From an uncultured bacterium (lineage in GTDB: Bacteria; Bacteroidota; Bacteroidia; Bacteroidales; Bacteroidaceae), in the NCBI GenBank assembly GCA_946188155.1, contig CAMHUC010000003.1, positions 38,957 to 102,956 on the forward strand: a stretch of DNA of 64,000 nt, given 5' to 3'. Positions 51,421-59,860 of the stretch are shown piece after piece. The translations under genes were made by a program, and so were the position numbers. How positions within the stretch are numbered: the stretch's first letter is position 1; every line of letters starts with the position of its first letter. The notes under the pieces were generated by a model, which was not told the DNA's origin, did not search any database, and saw nothing but the letters and a program-made list of their open reading frames with translations.

Positions 51421-52314
51421 ATGATGAGTGATATTACAGACAGGTGGAGGGCGTTTCAGGAGTGGCAGCAGCAGCCCTACCAGGTGGCGCCGAAGTCGGC
51501 AGAGATGCATCGCTGCGCGACCTGCGGCGAGGAGTATCAGGGAAACTACTGCCCGCGTTGCGGACAGTCTGCCAGGATAGGGCGCTACTCGCTGAAGAAG
51601 GCCTTGCTGCTGTTTCTCGATGTATGGGGACTGGGCAACCGGGGTATGTTCCGCACGCTGCGCGACCTGCTGCTGCGCCCGGGCTACATGATCCGCGACT
51701 ATATCTCAGGCATGCAGATGGCCTATTTCCCACCGTTCAAACTGCTGTTTCTGCTGGTGGCACTCGAGATGGTGGTGGCATCAGGATACAATCTGAAAGA
51801 CATGCGCTTCTTGGTCTCTGCCGCTACGGAGCAGGCTATGCCGGCGGCTGCCGATTCCGCCGCGAAGGAAGAGGCCGAGGGCGCGTCGGCCAAGGAAGAG
51901 CCGAAAGAGAAGGATTTCGCCACGGCGGGGCATTGGGTGGGCAACTTCTTAGATGAGTTCTCGGAGAAATACCCCAATGTCGGAAGGCTGTTGATACTGC
52001 TTTTTATGTCGGTGTTCATCTATTTTTCCGTCCGCAAGAGTCCTGCCGTCCCCGACCTGCGGTTCTCGGAGCTATTCGTGGCGATGGTATATAGCCTGGA
52101 TATGATTACCATTTACATCGTCGTGTTCAGTTTCTTCGGCCTCTCTTCTGATGCTTACGTCTATGCGCTCCTGCTGTTCTTTATCATTCCGCTGAAGCAG
52201 CTGACTGGCTTCAAGTGGTGGAGAACCACTCTGCTAATCCTGCTTTCCTATCTGTATGCCGTGATTCTGATAGCCCTCGTCGTGATAGCCAGCTATTTCA
52301 TCATGGGGGGCTGA
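51421..52314 (+). CDS. DUF3667 zinc-ribbon membrane protein 2
   Basis: 297 residues from ATG 51421 (a second ATG follows directly). Zinc ribbon C-A-T-C-G-E-E-Y-Q-G-N-Y-C-P-R-C-G-Q, then ARIGRYSLKKALLLFLDV and LRPGYMIRDYISGMQMAYF, almost identical to protein 1, then four or five membrane helices around a charged loop (EEAEGASAKEEPKEKDFA). Function unknown. It is the only plus-strand gene in the right half, transcribed away from the export operon. It shows how copy 1 should look with a normal promoter. Confidence 0.82.
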   Translation: MMSDITDRWRAFQEWQQQPYQVAPKSAEMHRCATCGEEYQGNYCPRCGQSARIGRYSLKKALLLFLDVWGLGNRGMFRTLRDLLLRPGYMIRDYISGMQMAYFPPFKLLFLLVALEMVVASGYNLKDMRFLVSAATEQAMPAAADSAAKEEAEGASAKEEPKEKDFATAGHWVGNFLDEFSEKYPNVGRLLILLFMSVFIYFSVRKSPAVPDLRFSELFVAMVYSLDMITIYIVVFSFFGLSSDAYVYALLLFFIIPLKQLTGFKWWRTTLLILLSYLYAVILIALVVIASYFIMGG

Positions 52315-52336
52315 TAGGGCATAGCGCCGCAAAAAC

Positions 52337-52374
52337 AAGGCTCACGGGGGAGGTAATTCCCTCCCGTGAGCCTT
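52337..52374. terminator. AAGGCTCACG-type hairpin between DUF3667 gene 2 and carboxylesterase 3
   Basis: Arms AAGGCTCACGGG(G)GAGG and CCTCCCGTGAGCCTT. The genes converge here. It is the same family as 25691-25726, also directly after a carboxylesterase. Confidence 0.78.
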
Positions 52375-52392
52375 GACTTGGGGGAGAGCGGG

Positions 52393-54009
52393 TCAGGGCA
52401 TATAGTAGTTGGTCAGGAAGCAGGTACGCTCCCAGTCAACGATCTTCAGCTCCGACTCCCGGGCGGGATGGATGTCATGCTCGTCGAGCACCATCACCTG
52501 CTTGTCATCCGTGTTGTAGAGCGGCCACTCATGGGCCTTGCCGTCGGGCGACTGCTCGGCGGTGAGCGACGGACAGCCGGTCTTGGCGAACTGCACCCAC
52601 ATACGGCGCATGGTCTTCGAGAAGGTCTCGTCGATGGCCCGGCCTGTGAAGTCGTCGAACTCTGGATGGCCGAATACTACCGACAGCTCTGAAGCATGGC
52701 CGCTCTTGATCATTGGCTGTGCCGACTCCACGGTGTAGTAGTAGGTGTAGGACTTGCCGCCGGCCTTGGTCTGCTCCTCGGACAGGCGGATCTGGGGTGC
52801 AATGAACATGATCTGGCTGAACAGCCGGACGGTGGCCTCGTAGCGCGGACCTTCGATACTGTTGCAGTAGCTCTCCACCAGCTGCTTCTCCTCGTCCGTC
52901 AGCTGGGTGAGCTTCTCGGCCAGTCGCCCTTCGGCCCACGCATTCCACACATCCTCGCCGACGACGCCGAGGAAGGTGTTCATCTCGTCCTTGTTGCAGC
53001 CCTGCAGGAACTCTATGTCCTTAGCAGCACCGTTGGTGTAGGCCTCCCACGTGTTCAGCGGCAGGTAGCGGCCGTCTCTCTCAGGGAATGTGCGTATGCC
53101 GAGCTTCTGAAAGAACCCATACAAGTCTGTCCATACCTCTGCCAGCTTCTCGGCGCTCACCTGCTTCAGGTCGCTGACGGTCTTGCAGCCGAGGGCCTCC
53201 ATGAGCTTGTCGGTACACACGATGGCCTGCTCGGGCGTTCTTGTCTGGCTGGGGGAACCGCTCTGGATGATGACACGGTGGAAATACTCGTGCGAAAGGC
53301 TACGGGTAGGCGCGTCAGCGGGAATGCCCTTGATGAGTGGCAGCAGGGCGCAGCTGGCACCGCCCGCCGACTCACCCCAGATGGTCACGTTGCCGGGGTC
53401 GCCGCCGAAGGCTGCGATATTCTCATGCACCCACTTCAGGGCCATCATCTGGTCCATGAGTCCCAGGTTGGGTGCGTCCTGATAGTCCTTGCCGTCGGAC
53501 AGGTGTGCCAGGTGGAAGAATCCGAAGAAGCTTACCCTGTAGTTGATGGTGACAAAGATGACGTCGGGGTTCTCCGTCACGAGGTTGTGGCAGTCGTACT
53601 GTGGGTCGGTGGTTCCGCCCACCTCGAAGGCACCACCGTAGATCCACACGATGACAGGTTTCTTTTGGACAGCGTCGTCATTCCGCCAGATATTCAGATA
53701 CAGGCAGTCCTCGCCCATCGGATAGAGGGCTGAGGGGTCGCCAGGTGCCTGAACGGGCGTCTTACCATAGTAGTAGGCCTCATAGACGCCGCTGTCGGGC
53801 ATAACATCTACAGGGGCTTTCCAGCGCAGGTCACCTATGGGCTGCCGGCCTACAAAAGGAATGCCTTTATAGGAGATGATGTTCTCCTTCTTTTGGCCTA
53901 CGAACGTGCCGTTGATACACTTGACGGCGAGAGACTCGTCGTAACTCCCGTCGGCAATCTGCTGATTCTCGCCGTATTGCGGCATCAGTTTCTCCTCAAT
54001 TTCGCTCAT
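52393..54009 (-). CDS. Carboxylesterase type B 3, without signal peptide
   Basis: 538 residues. The start MSEIEEKLMPQYG aligns with the region just after the signal in the lipoprotein copies, and no upstream in-frame signal fits in the 18-nt gap to the previous gene, so it should be cytoplasmic. Oxyanion hole VIVWIYGGAFEVGG (Tyr in place of the usual His before the glycines), nucleophile IWGESAGGAS, acidic CNKDEMNTF, His KSGHASEL. GEDCLYLNIW is present. Third gene of the DUF3089/carboxylesterase 4/carboxylesterase 3 unit. Substrate unknown. Confidence 0.85.
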   Translation of the reverse strand: MSEIEEKLMPQYGENQQIADGSYDESLAVKCINGTFVGQKKENIISYKGIPFVGRQPIGDLRWKAPVDVMPDSGVYEAYYYGKTPVQAPGDPSALYPMGEDCLYLNIWRNDDAVQKKPVIVWIYGGAFEVGGTTDPQYDCHNLVTENPDVIFVTINYRVSFFGFFHLAHLSDGKDYQDAPNLGLMDQMMALKWVHENIAAFGGDPGNVTIWGESAGGASCALLPLIKGIPADAPTRSLSHEYFHRVIIQSGSPSQTRTPEQAIVCTDKLMEALGCKTVSDLKQVSAEKLAEVWTDLYGFFQKLGIRTFPERDGRYLPLNTWEAYTNGAAKDIEFLQGCNKDEMNTFLGVVGEDVWNAWAEGRLAEKLTQLTDEEKQLVESYCNSIEGPRYEATVRLFSQIMFIAPQIRLSEEQTKAGGKSYTYYYTVESAQPMIKSGHASELSVVFGHPEFDDFTGRAIDETFSKTMRRMWVQFAKTGCPSLTAEQSPDGKAHEWPLYNTDDKQVMVLDEHDIHPARESELKIVDWERTCFLTNYYMP

Positions 54010-54027
54010 AGTCTTATTAGTTATTTG

Positions 54028-55683
54028 TCAAAGCGCATAATACTTGGTCAGGAAGTAGGTCCTCTCCCAGTCAACAATCTTCAGTTCTGACTCCTTGGCC
54101 AGATGGATGTCCTGCTCGTCGAGTACCATCACCTGCTTCTCCTTCGTGTCGTAGAGCGGCCACTCATGCGCTTTGCCGTCGGGAGACAAGTCAGCCGTAA
54201 GCGACGGGTTGCCGGTCTTGGCAAACTGTATCCACATCTTGCGCATGGTCTTGCAGAAGGTCGCATCGAAGGCACGGCCTGTATCAGCCGACATCTCCGG
54301 ATGATTGAATACCGCTGCCAGTTCTATCGCGTGTCCGCACTTCATAACCGGATCGGGCGACTCCGGCGTAAAGTAGTAGGTGTAGCATTTGCCGCCTGCC
54401 TTGGTCTGCTCCTCCGACAGACGGATGATAGGTACATTAAACCAACTCTGGCTCAGCAGACTGGCGAACGGCTGGAAGTCGTCGCCATCCACATCCTTCA
54501 TAAAACTCTCCACCACAGCTTTCTCGTCGGCAGGCATCTGGGAGAACTTCCCCTTCTTGCGGGTTTCCGCAAACTGCTGCCAGCCTTCCGGGCCGAAACT
54601 AAACACGAAGAAGTTCATCTCGTCCTTGTTGCACCCCACAAGAATACTGATGTCCTTTGCCGCACCGTTGGCGTATGCCTCAAACGTGTCTGTAGGCAGG
54701 TGCTTTCCGTCTCTTTCAGGGAACTGGTGCAGGAAGTTCACGGCAGATGCTTCAAAGACTTTCTGCCCGTCAACCTTCAGGAGGTCGCCGACAGTCTTGC
54801 AGCCAAGCTCATCCAGCAGTCTGTTGGTGCATTCGATGGCCTCTTCCGTAGACCTTGTCAGGTTGACGGAGCCGCTCTCGGCGATGAGTCGCTTGAAATA
54901 CTGGTGCGAGCCCTCGATCAGTGGAAGCAGCGTACAACTTCCGGCACCGGCCGACTCACCGAAGATGGTCACGCAGTCGGGGTCGCCACCGAAGGCTGCT
55001 ATGTTCTCATGCACCCACTTCAGTGCCTTGACCTGATCCAGGAGGCCCAGATTCTGTGAGTCAGGATAGTCCTTGCCATCCGGCAGATGGGACAGATGCA
55101 GGAAGCCCATCACGCCGAGACGGTAGGCGATGGTGACGACGATGACATCCGGATTCTCCTTGATGAAGTTGCAGCAGTCGAACATCGGGTCGATGGTTCC
55201 GCCCGCCTCAAAGGCACCGCCGTGAATCCACGCCATGACCGGCTTCTTCACATCCGACGCTTCGTCAGACTTGCCCTTCGGGCGAGCCTGCTCACGCTCG
55301 GCAGAATCCAAGAACTCTTGGTTCTGCTCTCGCTCATTCGCAGCCTTAAAAACATTCAGATACAGGCAGTCCTCGTCCATATAGTAGAGGGAGCCGGTCT
55401 CCAACTGTCCGTTGCCGAATGCACTCTTGGCATTGTAATAGGCCTCATACACGCCATCGTCGGGCACACAGTCCACCGGAGCTTTCCAGCGCAGCTCGCC
55501 TACGGGCTGTTGGCCGACATAGGGGATGCCCCTGTAGACAATGACACTATCCTTCTTCCTGCCGACGAAAGTACCGTTGATACACTTCACGGCCAGCGAC
55601 TGGTCGTAGCTGCCGTCGGTAATCGGCTTGTTCTCGCCACCGTACATGGCCTTCAGGGCCTCTCTAATCTCGTTTAAATCCAT
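54028..55683 (-). CDS. Carboxylesterase type B 4, without signal peptide
   Basis: 551 residues starting MDLNEIREALKAMYGG, with no signal peptide and only 20 nt to the upstream stop. Motifs: VMAWIHGGAFEAGG, IFGESAGAGS, CNKDEMNFF, KCGHAIEL; DEDCLYLNVF. A charged insert of about 28 residues (EREQNQEFLDSAEREQARPK) lies between the EDCLYLN block and the oxyanion strand; its DNA has short palindromes (CCAAGAACTCTTGG). Predicted cytoplasmic ester hydrolase. Second gene after the DUF3089 lipoprotein. Confidence 0.85.
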   Translation of the reverse strand: MDLNEIREALKAMYGGENKPITDGSYDQSLAVKCINGTFVGRKKDSVIVYRGIPYVGQQPVGELRWKAPVDCVPDDGVYEAYYNAKSAFGNGQLETGSLYYMDEDCLYLNVFKAANEREQNQEFLDSAEREQARPKGKSDEASDVKKPVMAWIHGGAFEAGGTIDPMFDCCNFIKENPDVIVVTIAYRLGVMGFLHLSHLPDGKDYPDSQNLGLLDQVKALKWVHENIAAFGGDPDCVTIFGESAGAGSCTLLPLIEGSHQYFKRLIAESGSVNLTRSTEEAIECTNRLLDELGCKTVGDLLKVDGQKVFEASAVNFLHQFPERDGKHLPTDTFEAYANGAAKDISILVGCNKDEMNFFVFSFGPEGWQQFAETRKKGKFSQMPADEKAVVESFMKDVDGDDFQPFASLLSQSWFNVPIIRLSEEQTKAGGKCYTYYFTPESPDPVMKCGHAIELAAVFNHPEMSADTGRAFDATFCKTMRKMWIQFAKTGNPSLTADLSPDGKAHEWPLYDTKEKQVMVLDEQDIHLAKESELKIVDWERTYFLTKYYAL

Positions 55684-55703
55684 TGTGTTATTTTATTGAT
55701 GAC

Positions 55704-56756
55704 TTATTGGTTCGCCTTATATGTTGCGATACGCTTGGCCACGTTTTCCTTGATGTTGTTGTAGTAGAACGTATAGTCGTTGTCGTGGAAACTTGCCGGC
55801 CCGAAGAAATCTTTTGCGTCGATGGGCTTGGCTGTAGTGGTAGACACAACCACGCCGCGTGCCAGGCTGATCTGCGCATCGGCACCTACGTCGCCAATCT
55901 CATACTCGTTGGTCTTCGCGTTAAACACGAGCGACCCCTTGTTCTCACTGGCCGGGGCGTAAGTCTCGTCGAGTTTCCAGTTCAGTGGGTTGATGCTGAT
56001 TTCACCAGGCAGCACCACGACGTTCTTGGCGCTTTCCTCTACATTCTTGGGGCCTTCTGTGTTCCAACTGACGATGACGCCAGCGTCACTCTCGCCTGTG
56101 GCGAACTTCAGGTGCGGATAGTCCTTCAGGTCATCCTTCGTGATGGAGTAGCCGATGGCGTAGGCGGCAACCATTCGCTTATAGTAATCGGGGTGTTCCT
56201 TGAAGTAGTGCTTCAGCACGTATCTTACCATGGCCGAGCCCTGGCTGTGGCCCGCGATGATGAACGGGCGGCCATTGTTCAGGTGCTCGAAGAAATAGTC
56301 GAGCGCAGCCTTGATGTCAGTATAGGAAGCGCCGGCAAGACCTGGGTCGAGGCTCCCGTACTTGCTCGACAACTCTCCTGCATATCTCATGCCTACCTGG
56401 CGGTAGAAGGGCGAAAACACATTACAGGACTCCTCAAACACGCTGGCATTGGTCTGATACTCGCCTTGTGCGCGGAATACCATCTCAGGGTTGTCGATAG
56501 GCACATAGTCGGGCGCATCCTTGTCGAAACTCATGTCGATATACGACGTCGAATAGATGTAGAACGCATCGACATCCTTGGTGGGTTTATGAGTCTGGAC
56601 CCAGTTGTTGTCGTCGCTGTAGTCGATCTTCACGTCTGCCTCACCGCCAGGCTTCGCGGGAACCGGGTTGTCGTCTTTGTTACAGCACGAGGTGAGCACC
56701 ATTGTTGCGCCGCAAGTCAGGATGGCGGCAAGCATCCACATTCTTGATTTTTTCAT
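55704..56756 (-). CDS. DUF3089 alpha/beta-hydrolase lipoprotein
   Basis: 350 residues from ATG 56756 (MKKSRMWML), placed 33 nt after the -7 box; lipobox V-L-T-S-C. VDAFYIYSTSY near the start, then PFIIAGHSQGSAMVRYVL with the nucleophile Ser, and VSWNTEG, match the DUF3089 family of alpha/beta hydrolases. Likely ester hydrolysis in the envelope. It is the first gene of a three-gene unit with carboxylesterases 4 and 3, so an extracytoplasmic esterase precedes two cytoplasmic ones. Its promoter carries the paired boxes shared with three other units. Confidence 0.82.
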   Translation of the reverse strand: MKKSRMWMLAAILTCGATMVLTSCCNKDDNPVPAKPGGEADVKIDYSDDNNWVQTHKPTKDVDAFYIYSTSYIDMSFDKDAPDYVPIDNPEMVFRAQGEYQTNASVFEESCNVFSPFYRQVGMRYAGELSSKYGSLDPGLAGASYTDIKAALDYFFEHLNNGRPFIIAGHSQGSAMVRYVLKHYFKEHPDYYKRMVAAYAIGYSITKDDLKDYPHLKFATGESDAGVIVSWNTEGPKNVEESAKNVVVLPGEISINPLNWKLDETYAPASENKGSLVFNAKTNEYEIGDVGADAQISLARGVVVSTTTAKPIDAKDFFGPASFHDNDYTFYYNNIKENVAKRIATYKANQ

Positions 56757-56788
56757 AATACAAATAGTTTTGGGAATTGATTTCTGTG

Positions 56789-56884
56789 CAAAAGTAGTCA
56801 ATTCCCGATGAAATCGCAATATGCAGATGCCTGTAGCCATAGAGTTTTGAGAATTTAGAAGCAGTTTTTTACGATTCTGAAGTG
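56789..56884 (-). promoter_or_regulatory. DUF3089/carboxylesterase promoter with paired boxes
   Basis: -7 box TACTTTTG (56789-56796, minus strand). Two degenerate boxes, plus-strand GAGAATTTAGAAGCAG (56849-56864) and TACGATTCTGAAGTGT (56870-56885), 21 bp apart, the nearer 55 nt from the -7 box by the common reference position. These are the weakest of the four sets. Confidence 0.5.
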
Positions 56885-58026
56885 TTTTGCTGCTCCGTAC
56901 TGTCGTTTCTTTCCGCTCCCGAGCAGTGCATCCACTCCCTCGCCGTCATTCCCATGCTCTGCTTGAAGGCGGCATTGAATGTGCTGTAGCTGCGGAAGCC
57001 ACTCTGGTAGGCCAGATGCTTGGTCGGCGCAGACTGACGGGCGGCGGTTGTCTCATGATAGAGCTTGACGAAGTGCTGGATGCGCAGGTCGTTGATATAG
57101 GCATTGTAGGTGATGCCCTGCAAGGCAAAGTACTTGCTGAGATAGGATCGGTTGGTGCCTATCTGCTTGGCCAACTGCGCCAGGGAAATGTCATGCTGCA
57201 GATAGAGTTGCGGCTCCTCGCAGTGCTGTTTCAGCAGTGAAGTAAAGTCTTTAGGTTGTGAGGTTATGAGGTTATTAGGTGACGTCACCTCATAACCAGA
57301 AAGCGAAGCGACCTCATAACCTGAAACCTTGTGAATGCTAAGGTCGCTCAGTGTCTCCACGCGCCATAGGAGGTAGCAGATCAGTACGACGCAGAGGGCC
57401 TGCATGAAGTAAGGATTGGGTGCCCCGTCGTCGCTGGACTCATAGAAGCCGAACATCAGCAGAATGATGGCCAGCACCACGAAACTGCTCCACACCTCCT
57501 TGTGCTCCAGGTCGGCATAATTGTCGCGTAGCCACCGGCCGTAATGCCTCACCTCGCGTACCATATATATTATTAGGCCGCCCACCAGCGCCACCACGTA
57601 GACATACATGACCGGATAAAGAGCAACGCTACGCTTGGCAACGCAGACAGCCATTCCTAAAGCAATCGGTGCCGTCATCACGACGATGGGCCACAGCGGG
57701 CGCCTACGGTCTTGTAGCATAACAAGCAATACGACTATCGACAGGGGAAAGACCGTCAGGTTGTCCAGCATCCCCCCGACCAGTTCGGTCATCAGGATGT
57801 CGTCGCTTGAGGTAGCGAATAATATCGGCATATACCACACGTGATTCAAAGCGATGGAGGCTATGAACACGCCTGTCCACTGGCGCAGGCGCTCAGGGGT
57901 CGTAATAGCAGTGGAGAAGGCATTGCCACGCCGGAACAACAAGTAGCAGCTTGTCATCATGGCCATCGCCGTCACTACAGAATAGAAAATGATAAAGAGG
58001 ATGTCCTCCCGAATCTGATCATACAT
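56869..58026 (-). CDS. Membrane-anchored AraC-family regulator 3
   Basis: 385 residues: six or seven N-terminal helices (FYSVVTAMAMMTSCYLLFR and others) and a C-terminal AraC domain (LAQLAKQIGTNRSYLSKYFA; KHLAYQSGFRSYSTFNAAFKQSMGMTAREWM). The linker DNA holds a near-perfect palindrome centred on GGTGACGTCACC (about 57272-57300) and a GCGAAGCGACC word. The stop is 112 nt before the DUF3089 start, and its end overlaps the distal box of that promoter. Own promoter at 58065 with an upstream block shared with the export operon. Probable regulator of the flanking hydrolases, possibly autoregulated. Confidence 0.85.
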   Translation of the reverse strand: MYDQIREDILFIIFYSVVTAMAMMTSCYLLFRRGNAFSTAITTPERLRQWTGVFIASIALNHVWYMPILFATSSDDILMTELVGGMLDNLTVFPLSIVVLLVMLQDRRRPLWPIVVMTAPIALGMAVCVAKRSVALYPVMYVYVVALVGGLIIYMVREVRHYGRWLRDNYADLEHKEVWSSFVVLAIILLMFGFYESSDDGAPNPYFMQALCVVLICYLLWRVETLSDLSIHKVSGYEVASLSGYEVTSPNNLITSQPKDFTSLLKQHCEEPQLYLQHDISLAQLAKQIGTNRSYLSKYFALQGITYNAYINDLRIQHFVKLYHETTAARQSAPTKHLAYQSGFRSYSTFNAAFKQSMGMTAREWMHCSGAERNDSTEQQNTSES

Positions 58027-58064
58027 GATTGGTTTCTCTTTGCTGCCAAATACTATGTTTTTTG

Positions 58065-58135
58065 CAAAGTTACGCTGTTATAGTTGAATATGCAATTATT
58101 GTATCGTATTTTTAAGATTGTTTATGAACTCTTGC
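58065..58135 (-). promoter_or_regulatory. AraC 3 promoter with conserved upstream block
   Basis: -7 box TAACTTTG (58065-58072, minus strand); block ATTTTTAAGATTGTTTATGA plus ACTC at 58108-58131, 35 nt upstream of it, identical in sequence and spacing to the block at 51301. Confidence 0.65.
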
Positions 58136-58165
58136 TACGGATGACTTGCTTGTCATGTAATTACA

Positions 58166-58202
58166 GGGACGGCCCTTTTGCTGCTAACAAAAGAACCGTC
58201 CC
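58166..58202 (-). terminator. GGGACGG-type hairpin after amidohydrolase 2
   Basis: Identical over about 44 bp to the copy at 34122-34158 (GGGACGG/CCGTCCC and CTTTTG/CAAAAG pairing). It lies 7 nt from the amidohydrolase 2 stop. Confidence 0.72.
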
Positions 58203-58209
58203 CGTGTTA

Positions 58210-59847
58210 TCAAGCTTTGAACACCTCTTCGCCGTCTACGATGGTGGCGATGATGTTGGCCTGAGCCACCTTCTCGATGTCGTCGTGCAGGAAGTCGCAG
58301 TCGAACACCGTCATATTGGCTATCTTGCCGAACTCGATGGAACCCATGCGGTGCTCCTGGTGGAACTGACGGGCAACGTTGATAGTCATAGCACGCAGCG
58401 ACTGCTCGCGGGTGATAGCCTCCTCGACGTTGCGCTGAGTGTTGCCCGTGATACCGAGGAAACCCTCTGGTGCCGCACGCTTCTCTGCCATGTAGATGCT
58501 GTATTTGACGTTCATCATCGGTGAGATGGGATAGTCGGAGTGGAATACCACGTTGGCTCCTGCATCACAGAAGGATTTGACGGGATAGCCTTGATGGGCC
58601 AGTTCCTTGCCGACGTAGGCCACTTCCTGGTCATAGACACCAGGAACAGCAGGCGACCAGAGCGGTGCAACAGCAGGTATGCTGCGGGTGGCTGCCATGC
58701 GGCGGATGTCCTCATCAGCCACGTAGTGCAGGTGTGCCAGCACGTTGCGCTGGTCCATGTCGCCAGTAATCTTCTCCGCGTCCTCGATGCAACCCAGCAT
58801 GAAGTGCGTGGCACCGCCGCCCTCGGCGTGGACGTGTACAGAGAGTCCCTCCTTGTCGGCTTCAACGAGCAGGTCCACCATCTTGTCGTGGTCGTTGAAG
58901 CGTTCCACGCCATGATAGCCCGGCTGGTCGAGATAGTCCTGGTTCTGCCAGCCCGTATGTGCCTCTGTCACGCCGTCGAGGAAAGCCTTGATGCCGATAA
59001 ACTGGAAATATTCGCCGCTGAACGCTGCACGCTTGGCGGCGACACGGGCTACTTCTGCCTTAGGGTCTGCAACATTGTCGGGCGTCAACGAGTAGGCGTA
59101 GGTGCGCAACTTCAGTCGGCCTTCTTGCTCCAGCTCGTGATATGCCTGGGGCGATTCTCTGTAGAAGAGTTCTGCGCCGGCATCGCCCACGGCAGTATAG
59201 CCGCTGCTGAGGGCAAACTGCTGCCAGACGAGCAGATAGCGTTTGCCGTCCTCAAGGGTTACGGGAATCTTTGGCAGGATCTCCACTACCGGCCGCTCGC
59301 AGATGTAGCCGTCCGGCTCGCCGTTGGCGTCGACATGCACCTCGTCGTAGCCGTACTTCTTAGCGTATGCTGCATCGATGCCGGCCCACTCGAGGGCCCT
59401 GGTGTTGAGCAGCATCGAGTGGCCGCCACCGGTCTGCATGATGAGCGGCTTGTCTGAGCAGATGTCGTCGAGATACGCCTTGCTGACATATTCATCGTTT
59501 TCCACCCATCCTGCAGCTATATAGAACCCGCGCTGTGGATTGCTGGCAATGAAGTCCTTGATGATTTCGCGATATTTGGCATAGTCGGTCAGACCTGCCT
59601 GCATCAGGTTAGCCTGTCCTACGGCGCGGTCGCCTGCGAAATGGCCGTGACAGTGGGCCTCTATGAATCCGGGATAGATGAAGTTGTTGCCGTAGTCCAG
59701 CACCTGTGCATCACTGCCGACGAGCCTTTTCGCCTCTTCAGCGCTGCCGATATAGGCAAACGTGCCGTCCTTTACTAATGCGGCCTTGGCAAAGGGCCGC
59801 TTTTCGTCCATCGTGATGATGTTGCCGAGAATAAGTGTCTGTTTCAT
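58210..59847 (-). CDS. YtcJ-like amidohydrolase 2
   Basis: 545 residues, no signal peptide. Metal-site motifs: FIEAHCHGHF (His65, His67), FLDGVTEAHTGW, LSVHVHAEGG, LAHLHYV and VVFHSDYP. Amidohydro_3/YtcJ type, related to N-substituted formamide deformylase; cytoplasmic by prediction. The Lys expected in some members before the metal site is replaced (A-F-L-D-G). It follows amidohydrolase 3 by 13 nt and the first 40 residues are the same in both, indicating a recent tandem duplication. Last gene of the carboxylesterase-5-side cluster before AraC 3. Confidence 0.87.
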   Translation of the reverse strand: MKQTLILGNIITMDEKRPFAKAALVKDGTFAYIGSAEEAKRLVGSDAQVLDYGNNFIYPGFIEAHCHGHFAGDRAVGQANLMQAGLTDYAKYREIIKDFIASNPQRGFYIAAGWVENDEYVSKAYLDDICSDKPLIMQTGGGHSMLLNTRALEWAGIDAAYAKKYGYDEVHVDANGEPDGYICERPVVEILPKIPVTLEDGKRYLLVWQQFALSSGYTAVGDAGAELFYRESPQAYHELEQEGRLKLRTYAYSLTPDNVADPKAEVARVAAKRAAFSGEYFQFIGIKAFLDGVTEAHTGWQNQDYLDQPGYHGVERFNDHDKMVDLLVEADKEGLSVHVHAEGGGATHFMLGCIEDAEKITGDMDQRNVLAHLHYVADEDIRRMAATRSIPAVAPLWSPAVPGVYDQEVAYVGKELAHQGYPVKSFCDAGANVVFHSDYPISPMMNVKYSIYMAEKRAAPEGFLGITGNTQRNVEEAITREQSLRAMTINVARQFHQEHRMGSIEFGKIANMTVFDCDFLHDDIEKVAQANIIATIVDGEEVFKA

Positions 59848-59860
59848 AACCTATATAATT

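Noticed and set aside
52696..53733. Plus-strand frame of 345 codons
   Set aside because: Antisense to carboxylesterase 3; a similar shadow appears opposite the other esterase copies.
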